DNA from: Limonium bicolor
Lineage: Eukaryota; Streptophyta; Magnoliopsida; Caryophyllales; Plumbaginaceae
Assembly: GCA_023374045.1 (NCBI GenBank)
Contig: CM041776.1
Location: 349,555,636 to 349,619,635, forward strand
DNA: 64,000 bases
Reading direction: 5' to 3'
This document shows positions 34,701 to 47,479 of the stretch, piece after piece. Under the pieces are notes generated by a model. The model ran no database searches. It saw only the letters and a program-made list of their open reading frames with translations, and had not been told where the DNA came from. The position numbers were made by a program, and so were the translations under genes. The first letter of the stretch is position 1; each line of letters starts with the position of its first letter.

Positions 34701-37700
34701 TTTAAGACAAATATATGGCTTCCCAAACCATAGGTTCGATACTTATATAGGCATATTGTCTACTCAATGAGAAACAAATATCAGATGATAGCCGGAATAG
34801 ATGGATAGGTTAATTTTGTATGGGTCCACCGAAGCATTTACAAAGGAAATATAGTATGGACAACTCCGTCACCAATCTCAAGCAGAAATTTCATGGCAGA
34901 TTTGAAATCCAGGTAGCAAATATACATCTTGTAAAAAAATCACGGTAATATTTCAATTAGTATGGTATTCCCGTAGTCATATGAAAATTTATGGTGGGAA
35001 ATGGACAAGGCATCACGGACACATGAGGAATATTACACTACAGAATATGTTCTCAACTCAACACAGACCAGGCTGGCATATGTCAGATAGTTTCTGTATG
35101 CTACTTAGATAAAGGGATTGTGCATCTCACTTTAAAATGTATTATGGTATATGATCTGGTAGATACAGAGAAATACCTGTTGAATAAGAAGGCTAACAAT
35201 TATCTCAATATACTATTCTTACTAGCTGCTATGGACACACTCCCACACTGAAAGAACAGCTCGCTCCATGGGAAAACAACTTTACGCCAGTGCAAGTGAA
35301 ATAAAGAGAGGACTTTGGAAAGAGGCACAAAAAGGAATAATAATGAGTTCAGTTACTGCTCAACTCAACAGGGAAAGAATTATAGAAGACAGGTTAAAAT
35401 ATCTGACCAGAATCATCTGAAAGAGTGCTTAGATGTCAGATATATGTGGTAGAATAAGATGTACAGCATCACAGTTATGAAGGAAGGATCCCGCGCAGAC
35501 CTATTACTTATACTTGCCACTTGAGCATTATCTAAATATCTGATGTAAGAGGACGCTTGAAATTGCATATCTATGCAATAACAGTCAATTGATGATACAA
35601 CATTTTTTATCACCGAGCTCATATCATAGCTGCAAAATAGCTACAGAAGGAGAAAAGGGAAGATGGAAAACTCAAATAAATTGGGTAACCAAAATAGCTT
35701 TTCTGAGCACAATTGAGGCTGCTTTAGTTTTGTTTGGGGTCAAAATCAGGTGACATGAATGTATGTGGGTAACAAGGAAACACAACCAATAAGAAGAAAT
35801 GACGTCTAGAGAAGCTGATAATCGAAAAGAAATGAATGAACAGATATATAACCAACGAGCTTACCTTTGCAGTGAGTGGAATATGGTGGTACGTTTTCAT
35901 AAAACTAGCAATGAGTTCACGGAACCGTCTGCTTCCAGCTGGTGATTCATAGGGAAAAAATGAACTCTGTTTGAGGAGACTTGCAAGATAAGCTAGAAAG
36001 GGGATCTTTTCATCAGCAACAGCATCATCTTCAAAAGATAGGTCCAAAGAGTTGTTGATGTCTTTATACCCATTGTTTAGAAATTCAAATATAGTCCTGA
36101 CCTGTAAATGCAGCAGTAGTTATAGTAGCTTTTCCACAACAGTTGACCCAAACAAAAGAAAGCAAGGAAACACTAAATTCTAACCTGACTTGGAAGCCGA
36201 AGTTGACAACTGTAGACCGATAAGGCATGCGAGATTGGCCCACCCGCCTTTCCATAAGCCCATGCTGTCCGAGCACAGATAGGTTGATCTCCTGTAAGCC
36301 CCATGAAAAACTCAAAGCGGTGTGGGCTATTCTTCTCAATTTCAACTAAAGCCATGATGTCTGTGTCACCGGCCTGCAAAAGTAAAACTCACAATTAGGA
36401 ATTTGACATACAGCGCATTACGTCAAAATCATACTCTACTTGCCTGGAGAATTTTAGTCTGCCATATCTTGTTCACCCGGAAACCACGACGCTCAAACAG
36501 ACGCTGGCAAACAACTTGTCCAGGGCGGCCACCCATATTGAAGATCATTATCCCTGTAGGCTTGATTACTGCAATCCTTCTTCAACCGCCCTTGCAATCA
36601 GACCAAGGCCAAATTGATCTTCAACAAAGCCCTGCATTACATATATGAATATTCATATCATAGCTTAGATGATATCATTCTAAGAATAAATGAATAAGAA
36701 CATTAAATCAAACAAGTAGTAACATCAAAGAATCTCCTTTCGTCACATGTATTTGAGAATCATGCGAGAACCTTTAAGCCTAAGCCATAGCTTGAGGAAG
36801 CAACTTAAGAGAACATAACTATGGTCAAAACCCGCCTTCCACTACGAACGCAAAAATATGAATTCCCACAAGATCTATTCTACCATGAAAAAGAAGATCC
36901 TCAAATAACACACCCTTTTTTATTCCTCTATAAGTGTAAACCTCGAAATTGTGTCAAAATTATCTTGAAAGGAGAATAACCATCTATTTTATGACAAATC
37001 GTGTAAAGGATACTTAGCATTACATTTACAGAGGATTACATTTCATAACAATCCACAGAGAGGTAACTTGACCAATCCAGATGGAACAATTTTAGTGGTA
37101 GTTTATGTATTCCACGGCATCTTTTGAATTATTAGACCACAATTCCAGTCTTATTGCAGTACTCTTGCATTTGGGGGTGGGGGTGTACTGAAAGTTGAAA
37201 GCCTGTTGCAGTAGGAATTGTCATCCCGGATCATTAACTACAGTGCATCAAAGATGTCATCCTAAAGCTATGGTTTAACTTTGGTATCATAAGAGGAGCC
37301 ATTCTGTTAGCATGAAACAAGCCATTTTGATCCTACATACACCTTATTGAACACATTGGAATAGCATAGTAACATGAACACTGACCTGAAGAGCACAATA
37401 ATTACTCAGGGAGTACAGAAACTCCTCGCTAGCATTCTCAGTGATCATCTTGGACATTGCATCAGGGTTTGGATTGAGAATCTATAGAAAATTTATCAAT
37501 AGATCAATTTGGTGTTAGCTTTGGAAGAAAAGACGAAACCTGAAGGTGGGCAGGCTGGTTTGCTACACATACCTGAGGTATGCAGCCAACAATTCTTTCG
37601 AGCATGATGTTCTGATCCCGACAGTAAGCCAGAAGATCTGATGTATGAAACTCCACCCTATCAAGCAAGGTTTTTTTCTCTTCATCATAAATAGGCTCAC

Positions 37701-39204
37701 CATTTTCATCCAGAGCATTCATATATAAATTGATCCATGATATCTTGATAGCTCTTGGATTTATATCAAGGCCATAAACCTGTTGGCGATCATACCCATG
37801 AATCAAAGATAACGAAAATATGTAACTGAGCCAATGTGGAGCAGATGAATCTCTACCAACAAGAGTAGTGGTTAGAAGGTCTAGGATTGATGAAGTACAC
37901 TATAAGCATCAAATTATGCATGCAAAAACAACACAACTCAAAGAATTATATAGCATTGACAGTCTAAATCACAAACCTTAAGAGGAGACCATTTCTCAGC
38001 AATGGCAATCGTTATCCATCCATTACCACAACCAAGCTCAGCAATTGTCTTGTCCTTGAAGATAGTATCGGGATGCCTATTGAGTCCTTCATAGAAAGTA
38101 AAGGACCAATCTTCTGGGACGAAGATACTAGGAATCACCATCATTGTGAACTTTTTCCTCCTCCGGTATCCTGCTAAGTGCACTTGTTGTTTTAGCAAAT
38201 ACTAACACGTTCAATTGTGAGGATTATTCCTAGAAGGTCAACCCAAAGAGTAACTTGTCTCCATTATTATCATCTACGTTCACTGTTGTTTGTTACCGAC
38301 TCAAAATGATTATATTAAGAAGATCAGCACAAAGAGTATGTTATCTCCGTAACAGTCGACATTTATAGTTTCTGTGTTTCTGTAATCTGACAGCATGCTG
38401 CGTTGCAGAACTCTGTTTCATACTTATCCGCCTCTCTAGTTCCATCGAAGTAAAAAGTGAAATCATAAGTAATCTAAAAGAACAGCAAATAACCAAGTAC
38501 AAAGAACTGCATCAAAAAGGATATTGACAATGCATGAACATCATATAGGGGGAATGTTACTGCAAAAGCCTGCAAATTTCTCAAGGTAAGATAACACAAA
38601 CTCACTGCATAGCCAAATTTTCGTACTTATTTATCTTCACCGCATAATCCTAAAAAATCCTTGTCCTTCATCATCCTTGAGCTCTAATAAGCAACTACCT
38701 TAACCAGCAAGTCCGTACGACAACGAACAATAACAATGATAAAGAAACGAACACAAATCAAACATCGATAAACTAAAATGCTTAGTTTTTCAACATTATT
38801 CTTTTTTATGGCATTGGACCAAAGTTCCGAATCAAGTATTATAATCGATTGAATGCTTCTTGTAGAATGCAAAAATGAGAGTTCTCGGGATATTCAACAT
38901 ATCAAAATGCGACCGGACAGCTTTGTAGTAGTGAGAACGCTAAGTTGGAGGGACAGAGGAAGAAGGAAAAGATAAGACCTTCGAATCGCTCGAGGTAGAT
39001 ATCCTCGATCCGAAAATGGTAGGAAGAGAAGCAGCGATCGGTAGCTTCCTTGGAATCAAAGCGTTTCTGAAGTTTAGAGAGGAAGATTCTCGCCTCTGCT
39101 CTGGTTGCTGGATCTTCGAGCCTCTCTAACACCAATCGGAACGCTCCGTAGGCTGCGTCGCCGGACTGCTCGCACTGCTTCAGAAACTGATCAATGGACT
39201 CCAT
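31753..39204 (-). CDS. MMT: Methionine S-methyltransferase (12 exons; frame lesions present)
   Basis: The enzyme makes S-methylmethionine from methionine and AdoMet in the cytosol (S-methylmethionine cycle, phloem sulfur transport). Exons: 39204-38979, 38170-37977, 37779-37573, 37481-37386, 36631-36444, 36373-36185, 36101-35865, 34604-34470, 34178-33859, 33713-33534, 33260-32310, 32082-31753. All introns are GT-AG except intron 5, which is GC-AG. Allowing for the lesions this gives 1,084 codons; Arabidopsis MMT1 is about 1,070. The N-terminal methyltransferase domain has ELGCGNG at residues ~120-126. A long aminotransferase-like C-terminal domain follows (DISDHFELSSLP, WVYISGPTINPTGLLY, GSWTGIPGYCRF). 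Start MESIDQFLKQCEQSGDAAYG fits the family N-terminus. Lesions: one base missing in exon 5 (~36,574) and exon 9 (~34,113); in exon 11 one base missing (~32,521), about seven codons missing (~32,506) and one extra A (~32,334). These are either decay or sequence errors; all splice sites are intact. Confidence 0.95.
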
Positions 39205-40088
39205 TCCTTCTCTTCGTCTCTCTCCCCCTCACCTACTTCCTCTCGCTCACTCGACCTATGAAGAGGGACGACCAACGCGTCTTGCAGTGCTATAATGGAG
39301 GAGCAAACAAAGAAAGTAAGATAGCTTAAATATATGTGAGCAGCGTGCTCAGTGTGGATATTTCAGGGAAAATATATAACGAGATTGATAGTGAAATCCA
39401 TCAGCTCTTCTCTGAAGAAAAAAATGTGAAATCTATCAGGTATATAAAAATGTTGAATCCACCATTTTCTCTCCTTGTTTACCCTATATGTAAATATGGC
39501 TACAATACATGTATATGTATTTCACCATAATTGTTTGTTGTACAAGTTTTCCTTATTTATTGTACATGTTTTTATTTGTGGTTATACAGTAAATATAGCT
39601 ATCTTTAGCTACATATACTTGTAGCAAAAAATTTGCCTTAGAATTATGAAATATTGAGAAAACAAATACTATCACTTGCAACAACTCTCAACAAATAATA
39701 ATAATTCGTCTTTGCAGTCAGCTTTTTTCTTTCCACAGTCGTTTTAATATAATACAGTCAAATTTTTTAAATTTCACAGTCACCAACATACAGTCAGTAT
39801 TCTAGAGTTCGCAGTCGCAAAAAAAAATCAGGTATATATACCCCCTAGGCACTATGTCTCTCTCCACGCTCTCATTTCCCATTTCGCGTGAAAAATCACA
39901 TTTCAAAACCTCTTAAAAGCTCTCTTTCGGCCGAATTCCATTTCCAGCGTTTAAGGTAACTTTTTCACTCCTACTTCATTGGTTTATGTTATTGTATGAG
40001 TAGGATTAGTTTTAGTACTGGTTTACATTAAACGGAACTAAATCAAGCTTAAAAAGAAAAAGAAAAAAGAAACTAGAACTTGCACATA
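39205..40088. other. MMT upstream region
   Basis: The first ~100 bases upstream of the MMT start are pyrimidine-rich on the plus strand, as in a plant 5' UTR read antisense. Farther out the sequence is AT-rich; ACAGTC/GCAGTC words repeat at 39,715-39,825, and GGTATATATACCCC at 39,831-39,844 is palindromic and TATA-like. No gene is supported. Whether these serve MMT or the plus-strand gene at 40.6 kb is unknown. Confidence 0.4.
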
Positions 40089-40425
40089 GAAGATCTGTCC
40101 GTAACAGGCGAATGAAAACGGACATATATTGGATCATCCATTTAATACCGTCCGTAATGGACAGCATAAAACGGACCATTAGCTTTGTTGTCCGTATTGC
40201 GGATGGTTAATAAATGGACAACTAACTCACGTTCGTTTTACGGACTCTTCAGTTTGGTCCGTTTTGCGTACATTTCAAGACCGTCCATTTTGCGGACGCA
40301 TATAATCAGTCTGTTTTGCGGACTCTTCAATACCGTCCATTGCGGACGCTTCTGCAGTCTGTCCGTTGTGAACGTTTAGCTTAATGGTCCGTTCCGGACC
40401 TGTAAAAACCGACGTTTTTACATTT
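40089..40425. repeat. Cluster of GTCCGTTTTGCGGAC-like inverted words
   Basis: At least a dozen words of the type GTCCGT, ACGGAC, GCGGAC and GTCCATT occur in both orientations, several as near-palindromes (GTCCATTTTGCGGAC, GTCTGTTTTGCGGAC). Such clusters are typical of subterminal regions of DNA transposons. The matching partner end was not found, so the element they belong to is unresolved. They lie directly upstream of the plant-mobile-domain gene. Confidence 0.65.
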
Positions 40426-40619
40426 TTGGTAGTTTGATGTCATATATTTTTACAGATGAACTGAAAGGACAAACAAAAAACGGTAGCAGATTTTACTACT
40501 TCAAAGGCACTCAAGAAAAAGTAGGTCACTAGATATGCGAGAGAGAGAGCGCAAATGGAAGCGGAGAGGCAGTCCAAGAACATTGTAGATCGACCATCGG
40601 CATCACGGTCACTTGCTGC

Positions 40620-42766
40620 CTCATCTCCTCACCTGATGTTGCTTGTTTGACTCCTATTCATCAGGAGTTTGCGCCATCGAGGAGACGGTTCGTATTTGAT
40701 AGTGATGACGCCGCCGCCGATGGTGATGATAATGTGGGACCAGCAGACGGTCAGACATCAGTTAGCCCTTCATGCTGCACCTACTGTCGGTCGAGGAGAG
40801 GCACCAGCTGAGGATCGGATACCCACAGATTGGTTCATCACTCCGGAGTCCGTCCCAATTTGCGGTGGTCCTTCAGATGTCAGCCTGCTACGAAGCTTTG
40901 ATGGACATGTTACACTTGATGTGTCGCGAGGAGTGGTATGTATCTCTAACATTTGTTCTTTTATGTTATTAACCATAATGTGTAGACTTATAAAGTATGA
41001 CCATTAAGCATGTGCATATACAATGTGCAAATTTTAAAAATGTATGTAAACATTAGATTGTACATAGAAAACTTATAGAATTGGTATATCTCTAGGATCG
41101 TTGATGTTTGACATTTGTATCTAGAGGCCCTTTACTGGAAAAGTGGCATGATGATCTCCTTTACCACAAGAGGACTAAGGAGGTAGTGAGAGACAATAGG
41201 TTAGCGCATCTTCACGACTGCCCCCACGGATATTTGATTTGGCATTTATATTTGCATTCGTGTAGAGACGGCAGCCGGACACCACTACCTTCCACCTACC
41301 TTTTAGTGAAATGACGATCACTCTACATGACGTCTATCACATTATGGGCATATCGAAGCGGGGGAGAGCTATTACTTTTGAGGCCCCCTGAGGAGTTACG
41401 TAGAGGTGCAGCACCGCCAGAGCTGACTTTGGACCATGCGGTGGCTGCGTTGAGGTGGTAGGCCTTCCTTCAGCTAATGTGGTGAAGGAGCAGAGGTGGT
41501 ACCACAAGGGCGATGTCCCTTACATTAAGGTTAAGGAGTGGTGTGGCCACGCATGTGGCCACGCAAATGCCACGTACACTTACGAGGCTCGTGGCTATCT
41601 ATTATACTTGCTTGGTTATATATTATTCCCTAAAAGGGGGGATGACAGGATGTGCCCCTACACTTGATGGCCCCTATAGGACATCGACTCCATTTCAGAC
41701 TATGTATGGGGTGTTGCTACACTCGTATATCTCTACAAACAGCTCAGTGTCCCTCTCGTGCTGAGACGAAGACCATCGTTGGGTGTCTTACCCTACTATA
41801 GGTATAAAGTTGGAACAACTTGATTTCCTTCCATGTACAATTAAAATTGTCAAGAATAGTACTAAAAGTTTTTAAAATGTTGCAGTGCTAGATCTATGAG
41901 TACTTACCTAGTATTTGTCGTCGTCTGATGGTGAATACTGCCTCACCTGTCCCATCTGCGGTGACGTTTGCCAAGATTGAGGGTCGACATAGTTCAGACC
42001 ACAGCCGACTCATGGAGTATCGACGTCGTTTGGACCCCCTTACACCAGACAAGGTATAGTACCATGACTTAAGAATTAAAAGTTGTTTATTATTAACTTG
42101 TTAGAATTAGTTGACAAATAGAGACAACATTTAAATCGTAAGGTTGCGTGGACACCATTCAGAGAGGAGGTGTGTGGAGCGTCTAGCAGGGTCGGTCCCG
42201 ATGGTTTGGTCATCTACACATGATGGATATTGTAGAGCCCTACCATCCGAACCAGTGTCTACAGAAATTCGGCATGGTCCAGACCTATTCACTCTCCCTC
42301 TATGGCCGTATCAAGCGGTACGGAAGAGGGACCACCAGAGACTATATGGTTGAGCATGTTGCATCCCCGGTGCTATGAAGCAGAGTCCAACATGTATGCC
42401 ACCGAGTTTCTACATGCACGACACGCTTCCCCTTGTGATGACGTGAAGGCAGATTACCTGGAGTGGACCTCGCTCGAACACATCCGAGGCTCATCCCTTA
42501 TGGTCGAGCTACAGCCCCGCCTCCTGATCCAAATGTAAGTGGTTATATCATTTTATTTGGACAATACAGCAATCAATGGTTACAAATTAATCTATAAATG
42601 TTTCATATGTTTACATCCACAGGTCGCGCTCACGACTATTGCGCAGCTGATGGAACCGTACTTCCCGCCCCCACTCCCCGATGGATGTTGGGACAAGTCC
42701 AACACTTCAGAATCACCACCAGACTCGAGGTCTGACACATCCAGCGGGTCTACCAGGGGGTGCTAG
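40620..42766 (+). pseudogene. Plant mobile domain (PMD) protein, broken
   Basis: Translated pieces follow the order of plant-mobile-domain (Pfam PMD, MAIN-like/PP7-long-form-like) proteins. There is an acidic N-terminal stretch (FAPSRRRFVFDSDD, ~40,659) and WFITPESVPICGG. A second exon starts near 41,126 with LLEKWHDDLLYHK and RLAHLHDCPHGYLIWHL. Then come MTITLHDVYHIMGI (~41,310), YEARGYLLYLLGYILFPKRGDD (~41,582), YVWGVATLVYLYKQLSVP (~41,700), IYEYLP (~41,890) and VRWTPFREEV (~42,146). Frameshifts and stops lie near 40,770, 41,270, 41,390, 41,455 and 42,230. GTATGT, TTGCAG and similar sites mark likely introns at ~40,936-41,125, 41,800-41,885, 42,055-42,143 and 42,535-42,622. PMD genes are often carried by transposons; this one is flanked by repeat-rich DNA. 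Confidence 0.75.
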
Positions 42767-42769
42767 AGG

Positions 42770-43541
42770 GAGAGGTCAGAGAGGGGGTGGCAGATCAGAG
42801 GGGTATCAATGCCTGAGACTATGACTGTTGTTTAGTTGTTGATTTTGTGGCAGTTATCTTTTATTTTTACTCTTGTTGTATTTAACTTTTATTTAACTCT
42901 TGTTATGTTAAATGTTTTGAGACTGTTACTTTGCTTCCTATTGTTTTAGTTAAGAACAACAAGACTATATGAATCTATTATCTTCATATTAATAGAAAAA
43001 GGGAACCACTGCAATGTACAAAATAAACTTTGTAGCTGAGTCGAGACATTTTTTTCCTTCCCATATGGGAATTAATTCTAATTCCCGCATTAGAATAAAA
43101 AAGTAAATAGTCGCGAGAAGAAGAAAATATGCTAGTTGACAGTTGTACATTATTAACATTAAGAGATTGAATAATCGAGATATCGAGTAACAGGCTAAAC
43201 CGCTAAAGTAGCTAAAGTTGTGATGAATACCGTTAGTCAAATTAGGTCCTATAAAAATCCCATATATTCCTAATCTTCAGTGAAAGTAAAAAAAATCCAT
43301 TTATAATCATCTGCCGGTTGAAAATTATAACAGAATACATAGGTTGTCACTAACTACAAAATTGGAATATGCACTTACAATAGATGACTAATGTGCAAGA
43401 ATGTAAAATTTACAATAGAAGGCTTGTGTGTATCCTTTTCATAAAAAACTAAATAAAAATAAAAAGTTCACACCATAGCACTACGTGGACGTGGCGGATA
43501 CTTCTCCCTCCAGAGTGCAATCTATTGAAGATATGGCTCAT
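42770..43541. other. Spacer between PMD gene and LTR B
   Basis: No ORF, RNA gene or terminal repeat recognised. The sequence is AT-rich and may include the 3' UTR of the PMD gene. Confidence 0.4.
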
Positions 43542-44883
43542 TGTTGGGAAAATTACAAACATAGTAATTAAACCTAGCTAAACGGGCAAGTGCACCCAAT
43601 CGTTGCAATATAACAAGCGTCGTATCCACAAGGAAATTGGTTTCTAAATCCCAAGCTTCGGTACTTTAGTAAAACGTAAATAAAAACGGTAAACGGGGGT
43701 TTAGGAGGCAAGCTTGGTTGTTTGTCAATGAAAAGCAATCAAAAACAATAAATTATTTGTTTGATGGAATGGGTGGAAGAGTACCCTAGGATAGTGGGGA
43801 ATCACCTAAATCACCCAAAGAATCTCAAAACCTTAACGCATTAAACTCATTGTCCATTAGAGCTCAACTCATGAATCCCCAAATCATGGAAAATCCAATT
43901 CTTACCTAATTAGTCAAACCCCTTAATTAAAGGAGGTTTAAGTCACTAAGTAGCACTAAGAAAACACTCTTAAACAATAGCCCTAAAATTTTACCCCCAA
44001 AATCATGAGATCAAAAATTAGGGTTTATCCCCTTTTAGTCAAATACCAAACTCAAACTCAAATGTAGAATGGTACCACCATAAATGCAATAAGAAATCAT
44101 TAATTGATATTGAAGGGGATAAAACAAGAGTATTAAATGAGTTAGGTTTTCTAGCATTCAATGAGCAAAAATAGGGTCAAGCCCCATCCTAGGGTACAAA
44201 TGAAACTACTCAACCATTAATAAAGGAAAGAGAAGGGAGAAATAGCCATGGGAGGAGCTTGAGAGCTTCAATGGAGGTAGAGTCTTCAATCTCTCTTCTT
44301 CTCCTCTCTTCTCTTCTTTTCTCTTCTTCCCTTCTCCTTGGTTTCGCCACTCTCTCTCCTCTTTCAAGCTGGAATCGTGGTGTTAATGAATGAGGAAGAA
44401 TGCCCCAAAATTAAGCATTTTTAAAACATCAATCTGGGCAGATTTTCCGTCCGACCGACCTTGGCAAGGTCGGCCCCGTGGGTCGGTCGGACCCTTTGAA
44501 GAAGGAAGCACGTGACATTTTAAGTTCGACCGACCCTAGGTCGGTCGGTCGACTCCAGTGGTGTACGGAAGATTTGGACAAGGTAGGACCGACCCTCCCA
44601 GGGTCGGTCAGGTCAGTCGAGTCCAGGAAGTTCTTCTTTGTGCTGGAATTCCTCCCAGTGCTTCCTGTTGGTTTGGCATCCTTCCCGAAGTGCTCAAACA
44701 TTGATGCATCCTCAATTTAAACTTTCAAAATGTACATGAGACTCACCTGATTTACCTATTCAAATATATCAAAAGTATAAGCTCACTAATAATCACAAAA
44801 CCATAAAGTGGTGAAATAAGTTATACACCAAATAAAATGAAGTGTGAATAAAGACTTTGAAATAGCACTATTTCACCATATCA
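43542..44883 (-). repeat. 3' LTR of Ty3/gypsy element B (minus orientation)
   Basis: The 1,342-bp segment begins TGTTGGGAAAATTAC and ends CACCATATCA on the plus strand (TG...CA). It is bounded on the right by a C-rich polypurine tract in antisense. It shares GTCGTATCCACAAGG with LTR A and, inverted, with the LTR end at 27.7 kb. A GGTCGGTC palindromic module occupies 44,449-44,630. The 5' LTR of element B has been lost; its 5' end is cut by LTR D. Confidence 0.75.
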
Positions 44884-44897
44884 GCTCCCCCACACTT
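44884..44897 (-). other. Polypurine tract of gypsy B
   Basis: AAGTGTGGGGGAGC on the minus strand lies immediately upstream of the LTR start TGATATGG, the expected place for the plus-strand primer. The antisense phrase TTGCTTGTCCTCAAGCAAAA beside it also borders the polypurine tract of element A. Confidence 0.7.
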
Positions 44898-46223
44898 ATC
44901 TATTTGCTTGTCCTCAAGCAAAATTAGCTAAGAACCCACAAGAAGAAGGAACATTTAAAGCAAGCAAGTGTTTAGATGAATTCTTGAATTCATGTGAGCA
45001 AAATTTGTGAAAAAATCTCAAGAGAAGTGCAACCAACCTTCTCACGGTGACATGGGTGTGCTTAGGGCAAATAAAATATAGAGTTTCAGCGTATGATCTA
45101 TAGTGCTTCCAAGTTCTTACAGATTATGGAACTTGAAGAACTTTTACCATGACCAACTTCTCTCAAGAATGGGCATTGAGGAAAAACAAAAGGCAAAATA
45201 GAGATTTGCATTTGATTCACTTTTGCAACAAGAGATGAGGAGAGATAATTTGGCATTTTGCCTTGCTTTAATGAACACTCAACTCTCATTTGTTGGTTAT
45301 CAATGGTGTCTCTCAAGTTCCTTTTTTTATTAAATTTTTTCACGAGGAAGCACCCCTTAGCAATTCCTAGATGAGAAGATAGAAAGAACCCTAAGCAATA
45401 AAAATTCACCAAGATATGGATTTATGATTGCACCGCACATAAATGCTCTTCAAGAGAGAACTTTGAAAAAAATTGGTGGAAAATTCCAAGAATTCATGGA
45501 AAAACTTGCTTACTATAAATGTAACTCCTACATGGAAGCTATAGACATACATAAGGAAAGTGAGCAGTACACCAAAAAGAAAAGGTCGTTTCCCCCACAC
45601 TTGAATGGGACATGTCCTCATTGTTCAAAGCAAAGCTCAAGGAAAAACAAACAAAAGACCTTTTCGAAGCACTAAGCATAGAGTAGGGAAAAGAAAAAAG
45701 TGTTATGCATTGTATAAATGTTAAAAGGTTAGATGAGTTGTTGGCGGGGTTCCCCCACACTTGCTAGTGTCCGGGTCATTCAAAGCGCTAGCTCTGACAG
45801 GAAGAGAAGTCGAAGAGACCTAGGAAAAATGTAAGAGTTTCTCTTGAATTTCTCCTAACTCAACTTTGGGGTGTTCTTGAGTTCAGTTGATAAATATCTA
45901 CATACAAAGCCAAAAAGAAACTAGGCGCAAAATGGATTCCGAAGAATTCGCAAAAATGCCATAGTTAGATAACCAAAAGGGGACTCATAAAGAGTCCCAT
46001 AGCAGAATAGTCAAAGAGGTTCTAAACAAAAACATAGTGCGGAATTGTAAAGTACTGCAATGCGAAAGTAAATGAAGTTCAAGTGACAAACATAACAAAC
46101 ACTAAACTGAATACAAAAGTCGATAAGAGAGTCAAAAGATAGATGAACAGCAGAGAAACAATGACACACCGTCAGGTGATCAGAGGCTGGCTACTGAGGA
46201 GAGGGACCACCACGCACTACCTG
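44898..46223 (-). other. Gypsy B non-coding region between env-like ORF and 3' LTR
   Basis: No supported coding region. The short ORFs at 45,098-45,760 on both strands are chance frames. CCCCCACACTTG (antisense purine tract) recurs at 45,594 and 45,752, so polypurine-like tracts occur more than once here. Confidence 0.5.
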
Positions 46224-46606
46224 CTAATGGAGGAACTGCATATGGGCCTCCATCTGACGCTGATGCTCCACCATGAGGCGCTGGTGCTCAGCCATCTGGC
46301 GCTGAAATGCCTCGAGCTGCTCCGGGGTCACGGCGCCGGTCGGCGGTGGAGGAGGCAGGCGAGGAATGGAACCGAGTGCAGAGCTGGCTGGAAGTGGAGG
46401 GGACTGAAAGAGGAGGGTGCACCACTGCTCTGGCTCTGTGCAGCGTCGTTCTTCTGCCACCCATGTCAGTACGGGTAAAGCCCATCTTTCGTAGAGAGGT
46501 GGCGGAGATAGGGTCCATAGGTAGGCTGGCCACCTCACCCTCTCTAGGCTGGACTCCGAAGCGAGCAAATTACCTCTGTAGAAAGAAGAGGAAAACCCAA
46601 GTGCTG

Positions 46607-46613
46607 GGTATCC
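46607..46613. repeat. Left target duplication (GGTATCC) of the 7.2-kb hAT
   Basis: GGTATCC recurs at 53,855-53,861 just after the right terminus. If one T was lost at the left end the duplication is the canonical 8 bp, GGTATCCT. Confidence 0.8.
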
Positions 46614-47099
46614 TAGACCTGGCAATTCGGGTCACTCGGTTTGGGTTCGGTTCGGTTCGGCTCGGTTCGAGTCAATTTTTAGATATTTACTATTCGGTTT
46701 GGTTTGGTTGGTTGGATCGGATCGGTTTATCTGGTTAAAAATTTGATTCGGGTGACTTCGGTTTGGTTGATTTCGGGTTCGGATGCTTTCGGTTCGGGTT
46801 AGCCTCTGTGATTTTCGGTTTTTTTGGTTTATGGGTCAAATTTGGTTACTTATACGTGTTATGCTTAATTGATAAAAAATTTAAAGTACGAATTTAAGAA
46901 ACCTTTGTAACTTGTATTGATTTTCATATTTGGATCCAAATTCTCTTAATATAGTGTTACTCTTGATGAAAGATTGCTATTGTGTTTGGTTAGTTATACA
47001 TAATCACATTGGATGACAATATTTTTAATATTAATTTTAACTATAGATTTATTAATTGTATCGACCAAGTATAAATTTAAAATTTGGTAAATCAGTGTT

Positions 47100-47410
47100 C
47101 AATATTCGGCACTCGACGCCCAGTTTATCCCCCCTCCGGCTCCCCCCCACGCCCGACGCTCTGTGCCTCCCGCTATCCTTTGCCCGTCACACCCGCACGT
47201 GTCCTGCGTCAGCGCTCGCCACCTGAGTGAGCGCGAGCGTCGCGCGCCCACGCCAATCCATCACCACCTCACGCCTGTGCCCCTGTGCGGTCGTCACCAC
47301 CACCTTGCGCTGTGACTTTGTGTTGTGTGTGTGCCGCCTATCACCGTCTCTCGCGTGCGTGCCTCGTATGGGCGTCCTCTAGTAGCTTATCGCTCCCAGG
47401 CAGGGGTAGT
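47100..47410. other. GC-rich island inside the hAT element
   Basis: About 300 bp rich in CGC, CCC and CACC words stand within an otherwise AT-rich element. No confident protein match is visible in any frame; ORF 47,285-47,473 is short and uninformative. It may be captured host DNA (for example a UTR or exon) but the source is unknown. Confidence 0.45.
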
Positions 47411-47479
47411 CCCTTATCTTCTTATTTTGTCATTTTTTTAATCCGAATTATGTATACATACAAATATATTTAAGTGAGA

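Noticed and set aside
46307..46738. 143-residue plus-strand ORF
   Set aside because: It runs through the end of the antisense env-like ORF into the hAT terminus, so it cannot be an ancestral gene.
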